NCBI RefSeq assembly: GCF_028287845.1
Contig: NZ_JAQBOW010000059.1
Location: 1-39,826, forward strand
Source of the DNA: Mucilaginibacter sp.
GTDB lineage: Bacteria > Bacteroidota > Bacteroidia > Sphingobacteriales > Sphingobacteriaceae
DNA: 39,826 bases
Direction of reading: 5' to 3'
Shown here: piece after piece, positions 16,257 through 22,723 of the stretch
Layout of the letters: each line of letters begins with the position of its first letter
How positions within the stretch are numbered: the stretch's first letter is position 1
Notes under the pieces: generated by a model
Told to the model about the DNA's origin: nothing
Database searches by the model: none
The model's input: only the letters and a program-made list of their open reading frames with translations
Translations under genes and position numbers: made by a program

Positions 16257-16286
16257 AATGATGAAATATGCTCATTCAATTAATGT

Positions 16287-16691
16287 TTACAAAAAATGAA
16301 TATTTAAAGAGGTATGAGGCTGGATGAGTTTAAAGTCTTTATAATTGCAAGTGTACAGGTCTGAACAATATTGTTCGGCAATGGCCGTATGCAGGCAATC
16401 GTTAAAGTTTTTGTAGCCGATAACCGCCGCTAATCCCATCGCCCGGGTAAATTCAGAATTACCATATCCAACAGGCAGAGAAGATATTAATGCGCCCAAT
16501 TTCGATGTGATAAATGCAGTGGGCTGGTTCAGTTTGGCTAACACGAATCCCATTTCCTGTATGCTTAACCATGATATTAAAAACCGGTTATTCCTATTAA
16601 TTTCGTCAATCATATCAATCACTTTTAAGTGTAGGTTGAAATTTTGATTGACCAATGAATGAACTAATACGTCGGTATCAATATAATCCAT
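16287..16691 (-). CDS. PIN-domain toxin of a type II toxin-antitoxin pair (VapC-like)
   Basis: ATG 16691 gives 134 residues starting MDYIDTDVLVHSLVN, a PIN-domain opening with an acidic metal ligand near residues 4-7. The later blocks GYKNFNDCLHTAIAEQY and TCNYKDF carry the further Asp residues expected in a PIN ribonuclease; the family cuts RNA, often tRNA or rRNA. A longer frame to 16724 is rejected because it would overlap the antitoxin gene, which ends at 16696 on the same strand; the 4-bp gap favours coupling. The PIN fold is a motif-level call. Confidence 0.75.
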   Translation of the reverse strand: MDYIDTDVLVHSLVNQNFNLHLKVIDMIDEINRNNRFLISWLSIQEMGFVLAKLNQPTAFITSKLGALISSLPVGYGNSEFTRAMGLAAVIGYKNFNDCLHTAIAEQYCSDLYTCNYKDFKLIQPHTSLNIHFL

Positions 16692-16695
16692 ATTA

Positions 16696-16947
16696 TTACT
16701 GATCGGGGTACTGAGATTTATCAATAAGGTCGCGAATATCTACATCCGGGGATATGACAGGGGCGTTCATACGACTTTCCCTAATCATTTCAGCTAATTG
16801 ATTATTATCCTTAGCATAGTGCTTCTGATTTTCTGGTTTCACAGACTTGATTGTAATTTCAATCTCCTGGCCTGCAAACAGGGTTTTCAAGGACTTCAAA
16901 AAAGCCATGCTAATCTCTTGTGCCTTTAATCTGTAAGTTGTTTGCAT
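16696..16947 (-). CDS. Antitoxin of the PIN toxin pair
   Basis: The 83-residue protein starts MQTTYRLKAQEISMAFLKSL at ATG 16947, directly after a -7 element on the minus strand (TATCTTTG). The N-terminal half looks like a strand-helix segment of 'QEIEITIKS' type, and the C-terminal tail (IRESRMNAPVISPDVDIRDL) is the likely toxin-binding part. No standard DNA-binding motif is clear. It lies just upstream of the toxin, the usual antitoxin-first order. A longer frame to 16989 would start before the promoter and is rejected. Confidence 0.65.
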   Translation of the reverse strand: MQTTYRLKAQEISMAFLKSLKTLFAGQEIEITIKSVKPENQKHYAKDNNQLAEMIRESRMNAPVISPDVDIRDLIDKSQYPDQ

Positions 16948-16952
16948 AATAA

Positions 16953-16960
16953 CAAAGATA
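16953..16960 (-). promoter_or_regulatory. -7 element for the toxin-antitoxin operon
   Basis: Read on the minus strand this is TATCTTTG, matching TAnnTTTG, and ends 5 bp before the antitoxin ATG. The transcript should be nearly leaderless. Confidence 0.6.
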
Positions 16961-16987
16961 ATTAAAAAACAGCTGTTAAAAAATACC

Positions 16988-17027
16988 ACCAGAAGTGACG
17001 AAGAACCATTATAAGTGAAAAATTACA
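16988..17027. repeat. Right inverted-repeat arm of the toxin-antitoxin cassette
   Basis: ACCAGAAGTGACGAAG and its continuation (16988-17009) are the reverse complement of 16235-16256 with one mismatch. GAAAAATTACA (17017-17027) mirrors TGTAATTTTTC at 16218-16228, offset by one base. The pair is about 40 bp long and frames the whole toxin-antitoxin operon. Confidence 0.7.
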
Positions 17028-17101
17028 GCTTTTTAAAAAAATAAAATAAAAAAGGTGATAGTTACCCCTAATTTTATACATATCTATAAAAGGACATTTT
17101 T

Positions 17102-17638
17102 ATGCCAGGTATCAGCAATCAAAATCATACAGCCGAAAAGCGACAAGTGCTTTTCACCGGGCTTTATAAGCAGGCTTTCCCGGTTGTGGCTAAATACATC
17201 AGCCGTATGGGCGGCTCATTTGATGAAGCTAAGGACGTTTTCCAGGACGCGTTAATTATTTATTACGAAAAAACAATTGCCACGCAAACCACATTAAATA
17301 ATGACACCGCCTATTTGATGGGCACCGCTAAACACTTGTGGATAAAGCGATATAAGGAGAACAATCAAAATATCCCTTTGGATAATATTGATTATTCGGC
17401 GGATGAAGACGAATACCTGTCAAGCAACCGCCTGATGCGCTTTTTAGAAACTGCCGGCAAAAAATGCATGGAGCTTTTAAAAGGGTTTTATTACGATCAG
17501 CACTCGTTAATAGAACTGGCGGACGAATTTGGCTACTCGGGTGTGCGGTCGGCCACCGTACAGAAGTATAAATGTTTGGAAAAAGTTAGAGACACCATTA
17601 AAGAAAAAGCATTAGCGTATGATGACTTCATGGAATGA
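17102..17638 (+). CDS. ECF-type sigma-70 family RNA polymerase sigma factor
   Basis: The 178-residue protein has a sigma region 2 (about 16-75: 'FPVVAKYISRMGG...DEAKDVFQDALIIYYEK') and region 4 (about 115-165: 'ELADEFGYSGVRSATVQKYKCLEKVR', helix-turn-helix). Length and lack of regions 1 and 3 mark an ECF-like factor. It starts at ATG 17102. The next gene overlaps its end by 20 bp, and a ClpP gene follows, all on the plus strand with no terminator, so the three probably form one operon. The signal that it responds to is unknown. Confidence 0.85.
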   Translation: MPGISNQNHTAEKRQVLFTGLYKQAFPVVAKYISRMGGSFDEAKDVFQDALIIYYEKTIATQTTLNNDTAYLMGTAKHLWIKRYKENNQNIPLDNIDYSADEDEYLSSNRLMRFLETAGKKCMELLKGFYYDQHSLIELADEFGYSGVRSATVQKYKCLEKVRDTIKEKALAYDDFME

Positions 17639-17891
17639 AACCAGGCAGATAGAGGCTCATTTATTTGACATCGCAGATACAGGGAGCATGTTGGTATTTG
17701 AGGCCCGTTTGATGCTGGACAATAACCTGGCTGATAAAGTTATATGGCAGCAAAAAGCTTATGATACCATACAGCAATACGGCCGCAGACAGTTAAAAAA
17801 AGAAATTGAGACCATACATCAAAAGCTATTTACCCAACCAGAGCATTTGAGTTTCAGCCAAAAAATAAGGCGGCTTTTTAGTAAACAATAA
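17619..17891 (+). CDS. Probable soluble anti-sigma-like protein
   Basis: The 90-residue cytoplasmic protein has the pattern 'RQIEAHLFDIADTGSMLVFEARLMLDNNLADKV' (about 8-40), which resembles the N-domain of Bacteroidota anti-sigma factors ('E..l.geLs.ee...FEarL..dp.l...v'). The rest (WQQKAYDTIQQYGRRQLKKEIE) is helical and basic. It has no membrane segment, unlike FecR-type anti-sigma proteins. ATG 17619 overlaps the sigma gene by 20 bp; a second Met at 17622 is equally possible. The anti-sigma role is inferred from position and this pattern. Confidence 0.6.
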   Translation: MMTSWNETRQIEAHLFDIADTGSMLVFEARLMLDNNLADKVIWQQKAYDTIQQYGRRQLKKEIETIHQKLFTQPEHLSFSQKIRRLFSKQ

Positions 17892-17902
17892 ACCAAAACG
17901 AT

Positions 17903-18586
17903 ATGAATATTGATAAAAACGAGTTCCGCAAATTTGCGGTGGGGCATTGCCATGTCCAAACAGATCGTGTAGACAATTATATTTCGGGCGTTGAAAGGAG
18001 CAGTATTCCTACAGCCATGACACCTTATATTACCGAGGAACGCGAAATGCGGGTATCGCAAATGGATGTATTTTCAAGGCTGATGATGGACCGTATCATA
18101 TTTATGGGGGCGCCTGTAGAGGCTAATATTGCTAACATTGTACAGGCTCAATTACTGTTCCTGCAATCAACAGACCCAAAGAAAGACATTCACATGTACA
18201 TTAACTCGCCGGGCGGCGAAGTATATGCAGGGTTTGGTATTTATGACACCATGCAACTTATAAGCCCGGATGTGGCCACTATTTGCACCGGTATGGCCCT
18301 GTCCTTCGGCGCCATATTGTTATGCGGAGGGGCGGCAGGCAAGCGGTCGGCTCTGGCACATTCGCGGGTTATGCTGCACCAGCCATTGGGTGGCGTGCAG
18401 GGCCAGGCATCTGATATTGAAATTACCGCGGTGCAGGTATTGAAGGTAAAAAAAGAGCTTTATGATATTATCTCTAAACACAGCGGCCAGGATTATCAAA
18501 AAGTACATGAAGTATGCGACCGCGACCATTGGTTAATAGCCAGCGAAGCGAAAGAGTTTGGGATAATTGATGAGGTGTTGGTGTAG
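17903..18586 (+). CDS. clpP: ClpP-like ATP-dependent protease proteolytic subunit (probable paralogue)
   Basis: The 227-residue protein matches Bacteroidota ClpP, including its extended N-terminus, 'QMDVFSRLMMDRIIFMG', 'YINSPGGEVYAGFGIYDTMQ' and 'SRVMLHQPLGG'. The catalytic triad is Ser134 (in MALSFGA), His159 and Asp208, with the spacing of E. coli ClpP (25 and 49 residues). Around the Ser, MALSFGA replaces the usual AASMGA/AASMAA. ClpP forms a barrel that degrades proteins fed by an AAA+ partner such as ClpX. It is not beside tig or clpX as the housekeeping gene usually is; it follows a sigma factor and an anti-sigma-like gene by 11 bp. A second, specialised ClpP is likely. Confidence 0.87.
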   Translation: MNIDKNEFRKFAVGHCHVQTDRVDNYISGVERSSIPTAMTPYITEEREMRVSQMDVFSRLMMDRIIFMGAPVEANIANIVQAQLLFLQSTDPKKDIHMYINSPGGEVYAGFGIYDTMQLISPDVATICTGMALSFGAILLCGGAAGKRSALAHSRVMLHQPLGGVQGQASDIEITAVQVLKVKKELYDIISKHSGQDYQKVHEVCDRDHWLIASEAKEFGIIDEVLV

Positions 18587-18603
18587 CCTTAGTGCCACTT
18601 TAT

Positions 18604-19833
18604 CTAATGCGCCATTCCCACTCCTGCCGAAGCCGATGCCTCAACTTTATGAACTATCCTTTTACGCCCGATAAAAAGGATTAGCAAACCTATTACTGAC
18701 GATGCTTCCATAATTGCCGCCATTGGCACTGCCGAATGACTATTAAAAACGCTGACGCCCAAAGTAGCTAACGCCCCTAAACCCAACTGTAATGCACCTA
18801 ACAGTGCCGATGCAGTACCTGCATTTTTTGAAAACGGCGCAAGCGACAAAGCCGAAGCGTTAGGGCTGGTTGTACCAACACAGCATAGCAGAATAAATAT
18901 CATACCAATGGTGCCGCCCAATCCAAACCAATTATAAAGGCTGCCTATAAAAAACACTAAGGCCGTAATAACTTGCACAGTTAGAGACACCCAAATGATC
19001 TGCTCGCTTTTGTATTTTTTTAACAGCAAATTATTCACCTGGCTCGAACCAATGAATCCTACCGAAAGCGTGGCAAATATCCATCCGTAAGTTTTGGCGC
19101 TCACCTTAAAAATCTCCATAAATACAATGGGCGAAGCCGAAACATAAACAAACAAACCGGCAAACGCGAAAGCGCCTGCAAACGCGTAGGTATAAAATTG
19201 AGGTTCTTTAAGCACCTGTAAAAAGTTACTTATAATGGGTTTAGGCTTTAACGAATAGGCAGGATCGGCCTTATAGCTTTCGGGTAGACAAAAAATAACG
19301 GTAAGCAATATTAATACTGCCATTGCACCTAAAATCACAAATATTAAATGCCATCCAAAAACTACGGTAACATAGCCGCCAACAGTAGGTGCTATCATAG
19401 GTGATGCCCCCAGAATCAATATCAACAAGGCAAATATTTTAGCGTTATCCTTTAATGGAAAAATATCGCGCACCATAGCCATTGATGCTACACCCGCCGC
19501 GCAGCTGCCAATAGCCTGTATAAAACGCAGTAGTATTAAAGCCTCAATGCCGGTTGAAAAATAGCAACCTGCCGATGCTATGATGTATAATACCAAACCT
19601 ACATACAAAGGCTTTTTTCGTCCATACCTATCCAGCAACGGGCCATATAATAATTGCCCGGCAGCTAATCCCACAAAAAAACTGGATAATGAAAGCGAAA
19701 CCTGGGCGGTAGTTGTATGGAATGATTTTGCAATGGCAGGAAAGCCCGGCAGGTACATATCAATAGAGAAAGGACCCAGGGCAGTAAGCGCCCCCAAAAT
19801 TAATACAGTAAAAAAGTAACGTTGTTTAGTCAT
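18604..19833 (-). CDS. MFS drug exporter, Bcr/CflA family
   Basis: The 409-residue protein has about 12 hydrophobic segments. The first reads 'FTVLILGALTALGPFSIDMYLPGFPAI', the Bcr/CflA start, followed by the MFS motif 'GPLLDRYGRKKPLY' between TM2 and TM3. Family members export chloramphenicol, bicyclomycin or similar drugs; the substrate here is unknown. It converges with clpP, with only 17 bp between stops. The start at 19833 gives the normal length. Confidence 0.9.
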   Translation of the reverse strand: MTKQRYFFTVLILGALTALGPFSIDMYLPGFPAIAKSFHTTTAQVSLSLSSFFVGLAAGQLLYGPLLDRYGRKKPLYVGLVLYIIASAGCYFSTGIEALILLRFIQAIGSCAAGVASMAMVRDIFPLKDNAKIFALLILILGASPMIAPTVGGYVTVVFGWHLIFVILGAMAVLILLTVIFCLPESYKADPAYSLKPKPIISNFLQVLKEPQFYTYAFAGAFAFAGLFVYVSASPIVFMEIFKVSAKTYGWIFATLSVGFIGSSQVNNLLLKKYKSEQIIWVSLTVQVITALVFFIGSLYNWFGLGGTIGMIFILLCCVGTTSPNASALSLAPFSKNAGTASALLGALQLGLGALATLGVSVFNSHSAVPMAAIMEASSVIGLLILFIGRKRIVHKVEASASAGVGMAH

Positions 19834-19885
19834 AAAATAAAGAGAAGGAACCTATCCTCTTATTTCGGCAAATATCGCAATTGAA

Positions 19886-19996
19886 GATTGAACATTGGCT
19901 ATAAAATATTGGTTATTTAATGGCTAAAGCTATCGTAATTGCTTAATAATTGACCTTAAAAACATACAACTAATTTTTAATAGCCAATGTTTAATC
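19886..19996. repeat. Imperfect inverted repeat in the MFS / glycine-zipper gap
   Basis: GATTGAACATTGGCTAT (19886-19902) mirrors ATAGCCAATGTTTAATC (19980-19996) at 16 of 17 positions. The word AATAGCC/GGCTATT also recurs at 26200-26240 and 31597-31637, so this belongs to a dispersed word family. The 240-bp gap holds no other feature. Confidence 0.45.
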
Positions 19997-20073
19997 TTTT
20001 TTCCAATCTTAATATCTTTTGGCTTATTATTTGATTAGCATTTATTAAATAATATTCATAACAGATACATATC

Positions 20074-20406
20074 ATGAAAAAGTTAATTGTACATACCGCG
20101 ATACTCACTTCGCTATTGCTTATAACAGGCAATTTTGCACAAGCTCAAGAACAACATAAGGGCATAAGCTCACAAGGCAAGGGCGCTATAATTGGCGGTG
20201 CCGGCGGCGCAGTTGTGGGTGGCCTTATTGGCCATAATGTTGGCGGCGCTTTAATAGGAGGTGCAATAGGTGCAGGTGGTGGTTACGTTATAGGTAATGA
20301 GCACCGTAAACACGAAGAGAAAAAAAGACGCGCTGCTTACCGGGCGGCCTATTATCGTAAGCATGGCCATTATCCAAACGCTTATGTTTATCAAAAAAGA
20401 CATTAA
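20074..20406 (+). CDS. Secreted glycine-zipper protein
   Basis: The 110-residue protein has a signal peptide (about residues 1-25, ending AQAQ). The mature part is a glycine-zipper helix (GAIIGGAGGAVVGGLIGHNV, continuing to about residue 75), then a basic tail with His/Arg/Tyr (EHRKHEEKKRRAAYRAAYYR). Glycine zippers pack as membrane or oligomer helices; outer-membrane or surface association is likely but unproved. A clear terminator follows at 20425. Confidence 0.72.
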   Translation: MKKLIVHTAILTSLLLITGNFAQAQEQHKGISSQGKGAIIGGAGGAVVGGLIGHNVGGALIGGAIGAGGGYVIGNEHRKHEEKKRRAAYRAAYYRKHGHYPNAYVYQKRH

Positions 20407-20424
20407 TATAAAGCCCATTAACAT

Positions 20425-20455
20425 AAAGCCTGTAGCTACTGTTACAGGCTTTTAT
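20425..20455 (+). terminator. Terminator after the glycine-zipper gene
   Basis: AAAGCCTGTA (20425-20434) pairs with TACAGGCTTT (20443-20452) in a 10-bp stem with an 8-base loop, followed by a short TTTTATATTT run. Confidence 0.7.
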
Positions 20456-20546
20456 ATTTAATAGTATTTTACTATATATTTCTTGACTATGGCTTTAGTG
20501 AAGGTTATTATGCCTTTAAATTTGAGTGCGTTTTAATTATATCTAT

Positions 20547-20579
20547 TAAGTTGTAAATAAGTTGTAAATAAGTTGTAAA
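20547..20579. promoter_or_regulatory. Three perfect 11-bp tandem repeats upstream of the response regulator
   Basis: TAAGTTGTAAA is repeated exactly three times with an 11-bp period, about one DNA turn. Nearby, ATTCACAAC (20601-20609) is inverted as GTTGTGAAT (20627-20635), sharing the GTTGT core. This may be a multi-site operator. The 343-bp gap otherwise holds only the -7 element at 20697. Confidence 0.45.
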
Positions 20580-20696
20580 CTAATGAAACAAAAAAATACA
20601 ATTCACAACCAAATGTTATTCATTATGTTGTGAATAAAAAAAAATAAATTATATTTGTTTTATACCGTTCGAAAAAATATTTGCCACGCCCAAGCT

Positions 20697-20704
20697 TAAT
20701 TTTG
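20697..20704 (+). promoter_or_regulatory. -7 element (TAATTTTG) for the first response regulator
   Basis: TAATTTTG matches TAnnTTTG, with ATG 20749 44 bp downstream. A TTTG at 20680-20683 is too close (13 bp) to be a good -33. Confidence 0.45.
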
Positions 20705-20748
20705 CACATCTCATTTTTTAAAATTTTCGGATTATTTAATCCTTATCA

Positions 20749-21108
20749 ATGTCAAAACGTATTTTAATATTAGACGACAATCAAGACATACTGGATATTG
20801 TTCATGAAACACTTGCTTATGAACAATTTGATGTAAAAGGCACTTCTAATGGCGAAGATGTTATGCCTTTTGTTGAAGAATTTAATCCCGACCTGGTAAT
20901 ATTAGATTATCGTGTTGCGGGTATGAATGGTGGCGAGCTTTGCAAGCAAATAAAATGCCATCCTAAATATAAGGATACGCCGGTAATTATATTCTCTGCT
21001 TACATCAATCATGATGATGAACTTTTTGATTATGGCTGTGATGCCATTATTAATAAACCATTTGATTTAACCGAACTGGTTGAAAAAGTTAATAGCCTCA
21101 TCTCTTAA
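20749..21108 (+). CDS. Single-domain response regulator (CheY-like receiver)
   Basis: The 119-residue protein is a receiver domain only: acidic pair D9-D10, phospho-acceptor Asp53 (VILDYRVAG), Ser83 and Lys103 (INKPFD). There is no output domain. It would act in a phosphorelay or by binding a partner. No histidine kinase gene is in the window. It has its own promoter and an upstream tandem repeat. A second, similar receiver lies at 25832. Confidence 0.88.
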   Translation: MSKRILILDDNQDILDIVHETLAYEQFDVKGTSNGEDVMPFVEEFNPDLVILDYRVAGMNGGELCKQIKCHPKYKDTPVIIFSAYINHDDELFDYGCDAIINKPFDLTELVEKVNSLIS

Positions 21109-21277
21109 ACTCATTTCCGATACTATTTTTTATTTTAATTAAATTTTTACCAACTTAAAACAATAAAAAAACGCGTGTGTTACCTGTTATAAAAGCATTA
21201 ATAAACTATTCAAATAACACACATACTTTTTTTAATTATAATGCTTACTATTGTTATAACTTAACTAAAATCATTAA

Positions 21278-21748
21278 ATGAAAATTTTTATCGCCAAGCT
21301 TCCTTATCAATACCAGGAGGCTGACATTACAGAATTATTTGCCACGTATGGCGAAGTTAGTTCTGTTAACCTGATTATGGATCGTGAAACCGGTAGAAGC
21401 AAGTGCTATGCTTTTGTTGAAATGCCAAATGATGATGAAGCTCAAAACGCGATCACTAATCTGGATGAAAAACAAATACTTGACAAAGCAATTGCTGTAA
21501 GCCAAGCCAAAGAAAAAACCGACAGGCCAAGTGGCGGTGGTGGTTATGGAGGCGGTGGCGGCGGCGGTTACAGCCGTGGTGGAAACAGTGGTGGCGGTGG
21601 CTATCGTGGTGGAAACAGCGGCGGTGGCGGTGGTGGCGGTTACAATCGTGATAAAAGCAGCGGCGGTGGAAGCTATCGCGATAAAGGTAATGGCGGCGGT
21701 GGAAGCTATCGCGACAGAGGTAACAATAAAGGAAACTCGGATTATTAA
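21278..21748 (+). CDS. RNA-binding protein, RRM domain with Gly-rich tail
   Basis: The 156-residue protein has an RRM (about 1-80) with RNP2 KIFIAKLP (2-9) and RNP1 RSKCYAFVEM (45-54), then a Gly/Ser/Arg/Tyr-rich tail (about 86-156) with GGYGGGGGGG and YRDKG repeats. It resembles the small glycine-rich RNA-binding proteins of cyanobacteria and Bacteroidota that are often cold-induced. The 169-bp upstream gap is AT-rich and holds no clear promoter. A bidirectional terminator follows. Confidence 0.85.
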   Translation: MKIFIAKLPYQYQEADITELFATYGEVSSVNLIMDRETGRSKCYAFVEMPNDDEAQNAITNLDEKQILDKAIAVSQAKEKTDRPSGGGGYGGGGGGGYSRGGNSGGGGYRGGNSGGGGGGGYNRDKSSGGGSYRDKGNGGGGSYRDRGNNKGNSDY

Positions 21749-21770
21749 TCTGCAGCACATAAAATAAATG

Positions 21771-21804
21771 AGGCCGTCTCTAAAAGAGACGGCCTTTTAT
21801 TTTT
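21771..21804. terminator. Strong terminator shared by the RRM gene and the convergent barrel gene
   Basis: AGGCCGTCTCT (21771-21781) pairs perfectly with AGAGACGGCCT (21785-21795) around an AAA loop, then TTTTATTTTT. The gap of 71 bp between convergent stop codons makes bidirectional use likely. Confidence 0.8.
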
Positions 21805-21819
21805 ATGTGTTTTTAAGCA

Positions 21820-22476
21820 TTAAAACTTAAAACCTAAACCAAACTGCCAAACCTGGTTACGGTAATCGGGCACATAAGTATTGCCATAATTATCTGTTTG
21901 TTGCATATCAATAGTATATCTTGCATGCAAATCAACAGATCTGTTAATATCAAAACTTACTCCAATAACTCCATCTAAAAATGATTTATGCCCATTGTTG
22001 TTTTCGTAATACTGCTCGCTTGATATGGTAAAGCCATTGTTATAAGTATTTGTAGTAGAAAGCAAATACGACAATTGCGGGCCAATATAAAAGTTAAACG
22101 CAGGCCCTACTTTAAATTTAGCCAATAAAGGGATGTCAATAAAATCAGTACGTTGGGTAAAATTTCCATCTTGCGTAGCTGCAGTATATCCTTTTTGCGA
22201 GTACAATACTTCAGGAGCGAAAGATAAGGGGTAAATTAAAGGCAAATTAAACGTAATACCCGCATTAAGCCCGGCTAAGCCGCCTGTGCTATAATTTGAA
22301 TTATAAGAACTAACTGAGTTTGATACGTTTACCCCCACTTCAAAACCTACCGTGGGTTGATAAAAATCACTATTATTATCACCACTTCTATCGTTGCGCG
22401 GAGAATGATAATATCGTTGTGCGCTTACTGAGCCCGCAACCAGCAGGCCAATAGCTAAAAAGAAAATTTTTTTCAT
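21820..22476 (-). CDS. Outer-membrane beta-barrel protein (PorT-like)
   Basis: The 218-residue protein has a signal peptide (about 1-19, ending VSAQ) and then an Asn/Tyr/Ser-rich barrel with alternating strands (FEVGVNVSNS, LAGLNAGITFNLPL, FAPEVLYSQKG, LLAKFKVGPAFNFYIGPQLS), finishing with the C-terminal 'VWQFGLGFKF', an outer-membrane sorting end. The pattern fits the PorT-family or outer-membrane beta-barrel domain of Bacteroidota. Its role is unknown. It reads away from the M16 gene. Confidence 0.78.
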   Translation of the reverse strand: MKKIFFLAIGLLVAGSVSAQRYYHSPRNDRSGDNNSDFYQPTVGFEVGVNVSNSVSSYNSNYSTGGLAGLNAGITFNLPLIYPLSFAPEVLYSQKGYTAATQDGNFTQRTDFIDIPLLAKFKVGPAFNFYIGPQLSYLLSTTNTYNNGFTISSEQYYENNNGHKSFLDGVIGVSFDINRSVDLHARYTIDMQQTDNYGNTYVPDYRNQVWQFGLGFKF

Positions 22477-22723
22477 AGTGGTATAAGTTATTTAGTTAAT
22501 AATGCCTTTTAGAGTAAAACTGTTTGCAAAGGTTTATTTACTGCAAAATTTAGTATTAAAATTTATGCAAATTCCTGGTAACATGCGAATTGATTTATCG
22601 TCTTATTCCTTAAAACATGCATTAACCATTAAAGGTTTGTTTTATCCATAAAATCACTTTTAATGCCTCCTCCTATTTTTATAGTTAAAATTTTTAAATA
22701 CATTTATTTTTTAAACCTATAAC

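Noticed and set aside
17055..17255. 66-residue plus-strand frame over the sigma-factor start
   Set aside because: It overlaps the sigma gene in another frame and lacks any motif.
21335..21760. Long antisense frames across the RRM gene, one His-rich
   Set aside because: They mirror the Gly-rich, GGT/GGC-rich coding repeats; the composition is a by-product of the sense gene.
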